From Mycobacterium sp. E1214 (lineage in GTDB: Bacteria > Actinomycetota > Actinomycetes > Mycobacteriales > Mycobacteriaceae): a DNA stretch of 64,000 nucleotides. The notes under the pieces are model-generated. The model saw only the letters and a program-made list of their open reading frames with translations. It did no database searches and was not told the origin of the DNA. The position numbers were made by a program, and so were the translations under genes. The stretch is taken from positions 1-64,000 of the forward strand of contig NZ_LZJC01000082.1 of assembly GCF_001666755.1 (NCBI RefSeq), in the 5' to 3' direction. Positions 1-7,933 of this stretch are shown piece after piece. How positions within the stretch are numbered: position 1 is the first letter of the stretch; every line of letters begins with the position of its first letter.

Positions 1-1
1 A

Positions 2-1144
2 CATCGTCGACCGTCGCGTCGACATGATCGTCACAGGCGGCGCCAACGTCTTTCCCGCCGAGGTCGAGTCCGCGCTCATCGGTGCGCGCAAATAGACGTC
101 GCCGTCCTCGCCGGGGCCCAGCGGCCGCTTGTCGGCGTCGAGGATCCGGATCTCGGTGTCGCGGAACCCGCGCCCGACGCTGCCGGGATGGCTGAGCCAC
201 TCGTCGCCGCGCAAGGCGGTGAGCCCGAGGTTCTCGGTCATGCCGTAGGCCGTCACCATCTGCTCGGGACTCAGCAGCTCGAACCACGTTTGCAGCAGCG
301 AGGGCGGCATCACCGCGGCGCCTTGCAGGACGAACACGATGCTGGACAGGTCGCGCCGGCGGACGTCGGGGCGGGCCGCGATGCGTGCCAGCATCGTGGG
401 GGTGGCGGTGAAGTTGGTTATCCGGAATCGCTCGATGACGTCCAAAGCCAGTGCGGCGTCGAACTTTTCGAGGATGACCAGGTGGTCGCCGCCCAGCATC
501 ATGAGAAGGGTGGCGAAGCCGTTCGTGTGGTACATGGGCGCGGGCACCATGATGGTCTGCGGCTGCGCCACCGGCGTCCAGTTCGACAGGAACGGTTCGC
601 CTTGCTGCGGGATCCACAACGACGGGGCCAGGTTGAGGATGACTTTCGGGACACCCGTGGAGCCGCTGCTGCAAATCCCGTTGGCGGCGGGGGAGACGGC
701 GGCGGGCAACGGGTCGCTCGATTCGGCGGCGGCGTGGGCGTCCAACTCCCGGCGGGTCTGTTCGTCGACGACGACGGCGGGGTCGATGACCGCCCGCACC
801 CGGTCCCGCTCCCATTCGGGGAGGTCCCAGTGCATGGGCACGGGGATAGCGCCGATCTTCCAGCTGCCCAGGGTCGCCAACACCAGGTGCGCGGAGTTCG
901 GAATCGCCAGCGCGACAAAGGACCCCGTCTCGGCGCCGGAGGCGGCCAGCGCCCGGCCCCACTGGTTGGCCCGGGCGTCGAGCTCACCGAAGGACAGCGA
1001 CGACGCCGTCCCGTCGAGCGCGACGATCGTCACGCCCGGGTCGTCGTGGCGATGTTCGGCGAGCTCTTGCAGCTTGACGCCGAAGGGAACCCCACCCTCG
1101 AACGGGTTAGGGGGCACGGCCGCCGCGACGGGCTCGGTCGTCAT
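2..1144 (-). CDS. Acyl-CoA synthetase (AMP-forming ligase), 3'-truncated
   Basis: ATP-dependent activation of a carboxylic acid to its CoA thioester, the entry step for the acyl-CoA dehydrogenases encoded just upstream. The ATG at 1144-1142 overlaps the TGA of the preceding dehydrogenase gene (ATGA), so translation is probably coupled. Visible motifs are the adenylate-forming P-loop SSGSTGVPK near residues 159-167 and TAYGMTEN near residue 300, followed by DGDVYLR. FadD-like sequence ends at about position 85. Beyond it the frame stays open to the window edge but reads an inverted FadD piece as nonsense. The lid domain with the catalytic lysine is therefore missing from what can be seen. Substrate unknown; the neighbours suggest a bulky ring or branched acid. 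Confidence 0.75.
   Translation of the reverse strand, partial: MTTEPVAAAVPPNPFEGGVPFGVKLQELAEHRHDDPGVTIVALDGTASSLSFGELDARANQWGRALAASGAETGSFVALAIPNSAHLVLATLGSWKIGAIPVPMHWDLPEWERDRVRAVIDPAVVVDEQTRRELDAHAAAESSDPLPAAVSPAANGICSSGSTGVPKVILNLAPSLWIPQQGEPFLSNWTPVAQPQTIMVPAPMYHTNGFATLLMMLGGDHLVILEKFDAALALDVIERFRITNFTATPTMLARIAARPDVRRRDLSSIVFVLQGAAVMPPSLLQTWFELLSPEQMVTAYGMTENLGLTALRGDEWLSHPGSVGRGFRDTEIRILDADKRPLGPGEDGDVYLRAPMSADSTSAGKTLAPPVTIMSTRRSTM
3..95 (+). pseudogene. Inverted C-terminal fragment of an acyl-CoA synthetase (fadD)
   Basis: Thirty codons read on the plus strand before a TAG at 93-95. They carry the FadD hinge and C-terminal signature VDRRVDMIVTGGANVFPAEV. In intact FadD proteins this lies about 30-40 residues after the DGDVYLR segment, and that segment is found on the opposite strand immediately to the right. 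FadD-like similarity stops at ALI (about 80), so the fragment is cut and turned over relative to the neighbouring fadD. It belongs to a FadD of the same subfamily and could be the missing tail of that very gene. Whether this is a genomic inversion or an assembly fold-back cannot be decided here. Confidence 0.6.
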
Positions 1145-2076
1145 GCCGGGACCGGCCCGCTGAACAATGTCTCGACGGCGCCATCGCGCACGCCGGGCAC
1201 CAGGCGCAGCGCCAACCCCTCCGCGCCCACCGGCAACCGGATGAGCGGCTGGGTATGCCGGTCGAGCACGCTGACGTCGGACTCGTCGCAGAACCCGAGG
1301 GCTCCGAGCAGCTGGTGGGAGGTGCGCAGCACCTGCCGCGCGGTGTCGACCGCCTTGAGCCGCAGAACGAGTGCGTCCGCCGAAACAACTTGCGGCGGCG
1401 CCGATTCCGGCCGACAGATGGTGTATTTGGCCAGTTCGTGAAGTCCGCGAACCCCGACGGCGGCCTCGGCGGCAGCGAAGCGAACGGCCTGGAAGTCCGC
1501 CAGCGGCTTGCCGAACTGGATGCGGGCACGCACGTGTTCGGTGACGATCCGCAACGACTGTTGCAGCGCTCCCAGAATCCGCCACGATCCCAGCACGAGA
1601 TGAAGATTAACGTCGGCGGCCGCGACGGCGCCATCAGGCCCGGACAGGGTCGCCGGGACGAGGAAGGGGCCCAGCTTCGCACCGGTCCGCCGCGCGGGCT
1701 GTGGGCGGTAGCGGTGGCCGTCAAGGTCCGCGGCGATCCAGGCGCCCGGCAAGTCACCGTGGTCGATGCGCGGGGCCCGCGGATCGACCAGTGCCAGGCG
1801 GGCGCCGTCGATCGCCAGCAACTCCTCCACGAGCGGGTAGGGCAGCGCCGTCGCGCCCGCCGCCTGGCAGAGCACCGCGGCGGCCAGCCGGTCGTCCGGC
1901 ACCGACCGGACGTCCAGGTCGAACGCGCCGACCTCGGTCAGCGCCGCGCGCGCCGCGTCCCGAACGGTGTCGTCGGTCTCGGCGCGCAGCGCCGCCGGTG
2001 GCCCACCCAACCGCAGCAGCCGCTTGCCGGCAACGGCGGCGAAGTCGCTGATGTCCTGCGGCAGTTCGGTTTTCAT
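1141..2076 (-). CDS. Acyl-CoA dehydrogenase, degenerate partner subunit (pair 2)
   Basis: A 311-residue acyl-CoA dehydrogenase fold protein, shorter than the usual 380. The flavin-domain helix motif ARIQFGKPLADFQAVR is present, but the C-terminal G-T/S-x-E-x-Q segment is replaced by RLPVGAEGLALRLV. It therefore looks like the non-catalytic or half-site subunit of an alpha2-beta2 enzyme, as in mycobacterial steroid-degrading FadE pairs. The ATG at 2076 overlaps the TGA of the upstream dehydrogenase gene (ATGA at 2073-2076). An in-frame ATG 90 bases further upstream would place a basic, unrelated leader on the protein and was rejected. Its partner is most likely the product of 2073..3230. Confidence 0.85.
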   Translation of the reverse strand: MKTELPQDISDFAAVAGKRLLRLGGPPAALRAETDDTVRDAARAALTEVGAFDLDVRSVPDDRLAAAVLCQAAGATALPYPLVEELLAIDGARLALVDPRAPRIDHGDLPGAWIAADLDGHRYRPQPARRTGAKLGPFLVPATLSGPDGAVAAADVNLHLVLGSWRILGALQQSLRIVTEHVRARIQFGKPLADFQAVRFAAAEAAVGVRGLHELAKYTICRPESAPPQVVSADALVLRLKAVDTARQVLRTSHQLLGALGFCDESDVSVLDRHTQPLIRLPVGAEGLALRLVPGVRDGAVETLFSGPVPA

Positions 2077-3230
2077 CGGCTCTCTCCCAATACGTCGCGG
2101 GCCACCAACATTTTCTGGACCTCGATGGTGCCCGACGCGACGGTGGCGGCCTGGGCGTAGCGCCAATGGTCTTCGATCGCCCCGTGCAGGGGAGCGGCAG
2201 AACCGCTGTCCAGGGCGGTGGGTCCGAGCACGTCGAACAGCAGCTCGGCGACCTGCTGGTCACATGTCGTGGTGGCGATGCGCGCGGCGCTGGCCGCCGC
2301 TCCCGCCGCGGGATCGTCCTGCAAAGACACGGCGCGGTAGGCCAGCAACCGGGCGACGCGCAGGTCGACCAGCGCCCGCACCCACCGGGTCCGAATCGAT
2401 TCCGGCAACCCGTCCCAGTCGTCGCCGAGTTGGGCCGCCATCCGGTCGAGCAGCGACTCGCAGCGCGCGTAGCGCGCGATGCCCACCCGCTCGAACGCCA
2501 GCGCCTCGCGCATCACCCGCCAACCGTCGCCGACCTCGCCCAGGACGTCGCCGGGGAACGCCGGCACGTCGTCGAGGAACATCTCGTTGAGGTGATGTGG
2601 CCCCAGCATCGAGGGGATGCCGCGAACCGTGAATCCCGGCCTGTCCATCGGGATCAGAAAGAGCGTGAGCCGCTGGTGTTTTGGCGCGTCGGGGTCGGTG
2701 CACGCGGCCAGCACGCACCACGACGCCATCAGCGCGTAGGAGGTCCACACTTTCTGGCCCGTGATGCGCCAACCGTCACCATCTGCCACCGCCCGGGTGC
2801 GCAGCGACACCAGGTCGGTTCCGGCCTCCGGCTCCGAGAACCCTTGACACCAGATCACGTCGCCGGCGGCGATGGCCGCCAGGTGCTTGGCCTTCTGCTC
2901 GGCGGTGCCGTAGCGCATCAGGGCGGGCCCGACCCAGTTGATGCCCATGTACTGGGGACCGCGGGGTTCGTGTTGGGCCCACATCTCTTCGCGCAGCACG
3001 GTCTGCTGCCACACCGAACCCCCGCCGCCGCCATGCTCTTTCGGCCACGCCAGCGCCAGCAGCCCCTCGGCGGCCAGCAGCTTGCAGAAGGTCTCCGTGG
3101 TGGCGAGGTCCTGCGGGTTCTCCGTGCAGGCGCCCAGGAAATCCGCGGGAATGTGGTGGGCCACCAATTCGCGCAGATGGTTGCGCAGCTGCCCGGCGTC
3201 GTCACCGAGGTCGTAATCCATGGTCGTCAT
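2073..3230 (-). CDS. Acyl-CoA dehydrogenase, complete-type subunit (pair 2)
   Basis: FAD-dependent alpha,beta-desaturation of an acyl-CoA; 385 residues, normal family length. It carries the substrate/FAD loop motifs CQGFSEPEAGTDL and ITGQKVWTSYA and the C-terminal SGTIEVQKMLVARDVLG segment typical of catalytic FadE chains. The ATG overlaps the TGA of the gene upstream (3227-3230), and its own stop overlaps the next ATG, so the series is tightly coupled. Paired with the degenerate 311-residue subunit downstream it probably forms a heterotetramer. Substrate not deducible; the context favours CoA thioesters of polycyclic or branched acids. Confidence 0.9.
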   Translation of the reverse strand: MTTMDYDLGDDAGQLRNHLRELVAHHIPADFLGACTENPQDLATTETFCKLLAAEGLLALAWPKEHGGGGGSVWQQTVLREEMWAQHEPRGPQYMGINWVGPALMRYGTAEQKAKHLAAIAAGDVIWCQGFSEPEAGTDLVSLRTRAVADGDGWRITGQKVWTSYALMASWCVLAACTDPDAPKHQRLTLFLIPMDRPGFTVRGIPSMLGPHHLNEMFLDDVPAFPGDVLGEVGDGWRVMREALAFERVGIARYARCESLLDRMAAQLGDDWDGLPESIRTRWVRALVDLRVARLLAYRAVSLQDDPAAGAAASAARIATTTCDQQVAELLFDVLGPTALDSGSAAPLHGAIEDHWRYAQAATVASGTIEVQKMLVARDVLGESR

Positions 3231-4324
3231 CCCTTCGGCAACCCGAGCAGCCGCTCGGCGATGATGTTGCGCTGTATCTCCGAGGTGCCGCCGTAAATCG
3301 TTGCAGCCAAGGCGTCCTGACGCTCGAAGAGCAGATCGGGGTCACCCGCCGAGGCGGGACCCGCCGCGGCCGCGCCCAGCTCCCAAACCCGTTGCAGCGT
3401 CACGGATCCGAGCAGTTTCATGGTGTCCGACTCCGGGCTGGGCCGGCCGGCGAGCTCGTTGCCCAGTGAGCGGTATCCGGTGGCGCGCAGCGCTTCTGCG
3501 TCGGCCAGCAGGGAGCCGAGTTCGGCGTAGAGGTCCGGACCGGCGTCGGCGCGCCGCACCGCGTCGAGGCCACGCTGAATTTCGACCCAGTTCATGATCC
3601 AGATCATCTGGCGCTCGTGATGCAGGGAGGACAACGCGACGTTCCAACCGCCGTGCAGGGGTCCCAGCAGGTTGTCGGCGGGCACCTCGACGTCGTCCAG
3701 GAACACCTCGCAGAATGTCTCGTCCGAGATGGAGGCCATCCGGATCGGCTCGATCCGCACGCCGGGCGAGTGCAGGTCGACGATCAGGCAGCTGATGCCC
3801 CGATGTTTGGGCGCCTCCGGATCGGTGCGGGCATACAAGGTGCACCACCGCGATTCGTGCGCCTGGGTCGTCCAGATCTTGTGCCCGGTGACCCGGAACG
3901 CGTCGCCGTCGAGGTGCGCGCGAGTGCGCAGGCCGGCGAAATCGGAACCCGCCTCGGGCTCGGACATGCCCAGGGCCCACCACTCGTCGCCGCGCAGCAG
4001 CGGAACGAGGAACCGCTCGATCTGCGCGGGCGTCCCGAACTGTCGGATGCCGGGCGCCGCGACGCCCGGACCCTGAATGTTGGGCAGCTTCGGCGCGGAC
4101 CGCACCGCGGCTTCGGTGCGGACCTCCATCGCGTCGCGTAGGCCCAGCGCTCGTCCACCGTGCTCGCGAGGCCACGTCGGTTGCAGCCAGCCGGCCTCGA
4201 ACGCGGCCCGCTGATAGTCGCGGCGCAGCGGCAGATCCCAGCGGTACGCGCGGTAGTTCGCGTAGTAGTCGTCCGGCAGGAAGGCCGCCAACCACGCGCC
4301 GAACTCCTCGACCACCGCGCTCAT
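3227..4324 (-). CDS. Acyl-CoA dehydrogenase, complete-type subunit (pair 1)
   Basis: FAD-dependent acyl-CoA dehydrogenase of 365 residues. Motifs include LGMSEPEAGSDFAGL, VTGHKIWTTQAHE and the C-terminal YGGTSEIQRNIIAERLLG, which marks a catalytic-type chain. The start is placed at the ATG at 4324, which overlaps the TGA of the preceding gene (ATGA). An in-frame ATG 15 bases upstream lies inside that gene. It is most likely the partner of the 359-residue degenerate chain encoded immediately upstream, giving a second alpha2-beta2 desaturase in the same transcript. Confidence 0.9.
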   Translation of the reverse strand: MSAVVEEFGAWLAAFLPDDYYANYRAYRWDLPLRRDYQRAAFEAGWLQPTWPREHGGRALGLRDAMEVRTEAAVRSAPKLPNIQGPGVAAPGIRQFGTPAQIERFLVPLLRGDEWWALGMSEPEAGSDFAGLRTRAHLDGDAFRVTGHKIWTTQAHESRWCTLYARTDPEAPKHRGISCLIVDLHSPGVRIEPIRMASISDETFCEVFLDDVEVPADNLLGPLHGGWNVALSSLHHERQMIWIMNWVEIQRGLDAVRRADAGPDLYAELGSLLADAEALRATGYRSLGNELAGRPSPESDTMKLLGSVTLQRVWELGAAAAGPASAGDPDLLFERQDALAATIYGGTSEIQRNIIAERLLGLPKG

Positions 4325-5400
4325 CGGACACGCTCGCAAAACCGTTGGCCCAGTTGGTGATACAGGGCGCGGCTGTCACCGAGCGCGGCGGCGCCCTGCC
4401 ACGCCCGGCGGACGTAGAGGTGGATGTCATGCTCCCAGGTCTGGCCCAAAGCGCCGTGCACCTGGACCGCGGTGCGCGCGCAAGCCGTCGCCGCGTCACC
4501 GGCCGCCGCCTTGGCCAGCGCCGCGGCGGTCCACGCGTCGGCCGGCGCCGTGCCCTCCTCGGCGAGCCGGGCCGCCGCCGCGTAGGTCAGGCTGCGAGCC
4601 CGTTCCAAAGCGACGTAGTTGTCGGCCAACGCGTGTTTGATCCCCTGGAAAGCGCCGATCGGCTTGCCGAACTGTCGCCGAGCCTTCGCGTGCTCGACGG
4701 ACCGGTGCAACGCGCCGGCGGCGACGCCGACCAGATCGGCGGCGCAGGCCAGCAGCGGTGCCGCCAGCGCCGCGTCGACGACTCCCGCCCGCAGCGGGGC
4801 CACCGCCACCGGCCGGGCATCCACCTCGACGTCGGCCAGCGGCTGGGCGGGGTCGGTGGACTCGCGGACCGGCGTCGTCGTCAGCCCGTCGCCGCACCGC
4901 AGGACCGCCGCCACGATGCCGCCCTCGTCGGCGCGGGCCAGCGTGACGACCAGCTCCGCCCGGCTCAGGTCGGGCACCGCCACCGCCCGGCCGCGCACCC
5001 GCCCGCCGGACAGCGTCATCGTCGGTGTCGGCAGCCGGGTGCCGACACCGTGGACCGCCAGGGTCGCCACCGTGCCGTCGGAGATCTCGGCGAGCACCGC
5101 GTCCAGGCCGGTGTCGCGCAGCGCGCCCGCGGCCAGACCGACGCTGCTGAGCAACGGGATCGGGGCGAGGGCGGCTCCGCACTCCTCGAGAACCACGACC
5201 ATCTCGACGGGTCCGTAGTCGGCGCCGGGGGCCGCCAGCTGGGTCCAGCCCAGCCCGACGACCGTCTTCCACAGGGCGCGCCAGCGGTCCGGGTCGGCGA
5301 TGGCCTGGCGGGCTGCGTCGGGCGGACACTCTGTTCTCAAGATGTCGCGAACCGCGTCGCGCAGCGACAGGTGCTCCGCCTGCAGCCCTACGTCCACCAT
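4321..5400 (-). CDS. Acyl-CoA dehydrogenase, degenerate partner subunit (pair 1)
   Basis: A 359-residue acyl-CoA dehydrogenase fold protein and the first gene of the minus-strand transcript. It has the AKARRQFGKPIGAFQGIKH helix and VQVHGALGQTWEHDIHLYVRR, but lacks the terminal G-T-x-E-x-Q segment, ending instead in SRALYHQLGQRF. It is therefore likely the non-catalytic half of a heteromeric dehydrogenase with the product of 3227..4324. The ATG at 5400 follows an AT-rich promoter region; the frame extends far upstream but loses similarity beyond this ATG. It is divergent from the F420-type oxidoreductase gene, and the shared intergenic region carries one copy of the GCTA-N3-TAGC-type dyad. Confidence 0.85.
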   Translation of the reverse strand: MVDVGLQAEHLSLRDAVRDILRTECPPDAARQAIADPDRWRALWKTVVGLGWTQLAAPGADYGPVEMVVVLEECGAALAPIPLLSSVGLAAGALRDTGLDAVLAEISDGTVATLAVHGVGTRLPTPTMTLSGGRVRGRAVAVPDLSRAELVVTLARADEGGIVAAVLRCGDGLTTTPVRESTDPAQPLADVEVDARPVAVAPLRAGVVDAALAAPLLACAADLVGVAAGALHRSVEHAKARRQFGKPIGAFQGIKHALADNYVALERARSLTYAAAARLAEEGTAPADAWTAAALAKAAAGDAATACARTAVQVHGALGQTWEHDIHLYVRRAWQGAAALGDSRALYHQLGQRFCERVR

Positions 5401-5403
5401 GCC

Positions 5404-5430
5404 CCTAACATAGTAAAGATAATAAACTAG
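5404..5430. promoter_or_regulatory. Divergent promoter with operator copy A (CCTAACATAGT)
   Basis: The dyad-type element CCTAACATAGT (5404-5414) sits just upstream of GATAAT (5418-5423), a good -10 candidate for the plus-strand oxidoreductase gene. The stretch is strikingly AT-rich for this genome. The element matches those at 7874, 10635 and 15016, giving the consensus GCTAAMATAGC. It is likely a repressor site controlling both directions; the identity of the regulator is inferred, not shown. Confidence 0.55.
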
Positions 5431-5466
5431 CGGACCGGCGCAGTCATGCTCACGTTGAGGTGGCAC

Positions 5467-6333
5467 ATGGTGGAGTGGTATCTGTTCTTGCCGCAGGTGC
5501 GGCTGTCGATGGCCGATATCGCCGAGCGGGCTCGGCACGCCGAGGCCAGCGGCTTCGACGGCATTGCCTTCATCGACCACCTGGAAGCCCCCGGGTTGCC
5601 CAGCGAAAGCATCTGGGAGGCAATGGGAGTGGCGAGTTGGGTGGCGGCCAAAACGCAGCGGTTGCGGGTGGGCCACCTGGTGCTCTGCGACGCGTTCCGG
5701 CACCCCGCGGTGCTCGCCAAGCAGGCCGTCACCCTGTCCGACGCGTCGGAGGGCAGATTCGACCTCGGCCTGGGCGCGGGATCCTGGCCCGCCGAATTCA
5801 CGAGATTCGGTGTCGGTCAGGGTGATCCGGTGGCCAGGGTGGAGCGACTTGGACGCCACCTCGCGCTGCTCAAGCAATACTGGGGTGACGAGCCGGGGGC
5901 CGACCCCCAGTCCCCCCGCCGGACCCACCCGATCCCGCTGGTTCTCGGTGGCACCGGCCGCCGGATGATGGGACTCGTTCGCGGCCATGCCGATTGGTGG
6001 AACGTGCCCGCTACCCATCTCGACCGGCTGGCCGCCCTCACCCCGTCGGCGGGGACGGCCCGGCTGTCCATTCAGCAGATGATCGGGTTCGTGCGGTCGG
6101 GCAGCGATCCCGCAGCCGTGCGCGAGGTCAGCACCCGACGGTTCGGCAACCTGGGCTCGGGGCTGCTCTGCGGGGACGCCGCGGAGTTGATCGAGCATTT
6201 CGCGGGCCTGGCCGACCAGCGCGTCGAACGGTTCTACGTGTGGTTCGCCGACTTCGCCGCGCCCGAATCCCTGTGCGAGTTCGGCGAGTCGGTGATCAAG
6301 GCGTTCCCTGGCGGCGCCGTCGCGCTTCGGTAG
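5467..6333 (+). CDS. LLM-class (luciferase-like) F420-type oxidoreductase
   Basis: A 288-residue TIM-barrel protein of the bacterial luciferase-like family, whose mycobacterial members mostly use coenzyme F420 and some FMN. Family features seen are the N-terminal EWYLFLPQVRLSM strand, GFDGIAFIDHLEAPG, LRVGHLVLCDAFRHPAVLAK and RFDLGLGAGSWPAEF. The start at 5467 is chosen because TTGAGG (5455-5460) gives a Shine-Dalgarno at proper spacing; the ATG at 5446 has none. The gene overlaps the end of the convergent SDR gene by 38 bases. It probably performs a redox step in the surrounding catabolic block; substrate unknown. Confidence 0.85.
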   Translation: MVEWYLFLPQVRLSMADIAERARHAEASGFDGIAFIDHLEAPGLPSESIWEAMGVASWVAAKTQRLRVGHLVLCDAFRHPAVLAKQAVTLSDASEGRFDLGLGAGSWPAEFTRFGVGQGDPVARVERLGRHLALLKQYWGDEPGADPQSPRRTHPIPLVLGGTGRRMMGLVRGHADWWNVPATHLDRLAALTPSAGTARLSIQQMIGFVRSGSDPAAVREVSTRRFGNLGSGLLCGDAAELIEHFAGLADQRVERFYVWFADFAAPESLCEFGESVIKAFPGGAVALR

Positions 6334-7015
6334 GCACCACCGGCGGCCGCGCGAACGGGCCCCGCTGCACGGCCGACAATCTGACCTCCGGCAGATCGAC
6401 CGACGCGTCCACCGTGTCGAGCCAGGCGACCGTCTCGGCGACGTCGGATGCCTGGATCGCGTACATCTCGAACGGAACGTCTTGCAGCATGTCGGTGGCC
6501 ACCGGCCCCGGCGTGACGAGGTGCACGCTGATGCCGTCACGGTCCACCTCGAGCGCCAACGCCCGCGCGAACGCGTTCATGCCGGCCTTGGAGGCGGAGT
6601 AGGCCGTGCGGCCCGGCATCGGTTCGTGCGCCGCCGACGACGAGATCAACACCAGCCGCGAGCCCGCTCCCATCACCGGCAGGACCGCCGAGGTCACGAC
6701 GAAACACGAATCCAGATTCGCCGACATGATGGCGCGCCACTGCTCGAAGGTCTGCTTACGGGCGTACGTGCCGCCGAGCGCGCCGGCGGCATGCACGAGG
6801 AGGTCGATCGCGCCCAGCGCGCGGCACGCCGCCGGGAACCCGACGGGATCCGACGCGTCGGCGACCAGGGGCCGGGCCCCGATCTCGTCGGCGGCCGCGC
6901 GCAAGGCTTCCTCTCGGCGCGCGGCGATCGTCACGTCGTAGCCGCGGTCAACGAGCGTGCGCGCGCAGGCCATTCCGATTCCGCCGCTGCCGCCGGTGAC
7001 TAACGCGGTCCGCAC
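6296..7015 (-). CDS. Short-chain dehydrogenase/reductase
   Basis: A 239-residue classical SDR, probably an NAD(P)-dependent oxidoreductase of a hydroxy/keto group. It has the cofactor motif VTGGSGGIG at residues about 6-14, a catalytic serine in LISSSAA and YSASK as the active-site tyrosine/lysine. The GTG at 7015 is chosen because it sits directly before the first beta strand and 11 bases after the stop of the upstream GntR gene, so the two are probably one transcript. The frame runs upstream into the GntR gene, but that part is not SDR-like. Its 3' end overlaps the convergent oxidoreductase gene. Confidence 0.85.
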   Translation of the reverse strand: MRTALVTGGSGGIGMACARTLVDRGYDVTIAARREEALRAAADEIGARPLVADASDPVGFPAACRALGAIDLLVHAAGALGGTYARKQTFEQWRAIMSANLDSCFVVTSAVLPVMGAGSRLVLISSSAAHEPMPGRTAYSASKAGMNAFARALALEVDRDGISVHLVTPGPVATDMLQDVPFEMYAIQASDVAETVAWLDTVDASVDLPEVRLSAVQRGPFARPPVVPTEARRRRQGTP

Positions 7016-7026
7016 GGCACCGCCCG

Positions 7027-7839
7027 TCAGGCGCGCCGCGGCCGCGACAACGTTTGCGGCGACAGCGCGTTGATGCGTTGCTCGGAACGGTCCGAGAGTA
7101 CGTAGGTTTGCGTGTCGGCCAGGTGACGGCCCGCGATGCGGCGCGCCCGGTCGACGTCGCCTTCGGCGATGGTCTCGGCGAGCTTGACATGGGTGTTGAG
7201 CACCGCGCGGCGCTTGGCCAAGGACGGGTAGGTGCCGCGCGCTGCGTTCTCGTCGGCCCATTGCCGCTCGTGGTTGGTCCACAGCGTCTCCAGGCTGCCG
7301 ACGACGGCGATGATCGTGCGGTTGCCGCAGCCGTGAACGACCAAATCGTGGAACTGGCGGCCGATTTCGGTAAACCGCGGGCCGTCGTCGAGGTGCTCGG
7401 CCATGGCGTCGTTGATCCGCTGCAGCTCGGGCACCAGCGTGTCGGCGCGGTCGGGGCGCCGTGCGGCGAGCGCGGCGCAGGCGGGTTCGAGCTCCTGCAG
7501 CGCCATGCCGAGGTCGGCCACGGTGACGGATTCGCTCTGCAGCAACAGGCCGAGCATGTAGGCCGTGCTGGTCTTGGCCGGGGCGTGGACGACGGCGCCG
7601 CCGCGGTTGCCGCGCCGCACCGAGATCAGGCCCTCGGTCTCGAGGATCCGCAGCGCTTCCCGTAGCGATACCAGGCTGACGTTGAACTGTTCGACGAGCA
7701 CCTCCTGGCGCGGCAGGAGGTCGCCGTCGGCCAACTCCCCGTCGATGATCTGGCGGCGCAACTCGTCGGCTACGATTTCTGCGATCCGGGGCGCCGACAA
7801 TCGGCGACGGGCGTCGGGGCCAATTCCCAAGGCGGTCAT
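7027..7839 (-). CDS. GntR/FadR-family transcriptional regulator
   Basis: A 270-residue regulator with an N-terminal winged helix (residues about 15-85; PRQEVLVEQFNVSLVSLREA, LETEGLISVRRGNRGGAVV) and a C-terminal all-helical FCD effector domain carrying FHDLVVHGCGN and histidines typical of metal/acid-binding FadR-type domains. The start at 7839 follows the alignment of the N-terminus; longer in-frame starts run through the promoter. It is divergent from the CoA-transferase gene, and the intervening region carries the perfect dyad GCTA-TTT-TAGC. It is the best candidate for the protein that binds the four related dyads in this block; its ligand would be an acyl or acid intermediate. Confidence 0.88.
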   Translation of the reverse strand: MTALGIGPDARRRLSAPRIAEIVADELRRQIIDGELADGDLLPRQEVLVEQFNVSLVSLREALRILETEGLISVRRGNRGGAVVHAPAKTSTAYMLGLLLQSESVTVADLGMALQELEPACAALAARRPDRADTLVPELQRINDAMAEHLDDGPRFTEIGRQFHDLVVHGCGNRTIIAVVGSLETLWTNHERQWADENAARGTYPSLAKRRAVLNTHVKLAETIAEGDVDRARRIAGRHLADTQTYVLSDRSEQRINALSPQTLSRPRRA

Positions 7840-7873
7840 CCGATCTTCGAGGTCAAGCCAACTGGCTGGCTTA

Positions 7874-7898
7874 GCTATTTTAGCAGTAATGGTATAAA
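7874..7898. promoter_or_regulatory. CoA-transferase promoter with operator copy D (GCTATTTTAGC)
   Basis: GCTATTTTAGC (7874-7884) is a perfect dyad with 4-base arms and a 3-base centre. TATAAA (7893-7898) is a strong -10 for the plus-strand CoA-transferase gene, so the dyad lies in the -35/-10 spacer, a typical repressor position. The -10 overlaps the ATG at 7898, which argues that translation begins downstream at 7934. The same region must drive the divergent GntR gene. Confidence 0.6.
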
Positions 7899-7933
7899 TG
7901 GCTTCTCGCATCGCGCGTCGATCGGGAGGGCGA

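Noticed and set aside
5401..6540. Long upstream extension of the first dehydrogenase frame
   Set aside because: Antisense to the F420-type oxidoreductase gene; family similarity begins at the ATG at 5400.
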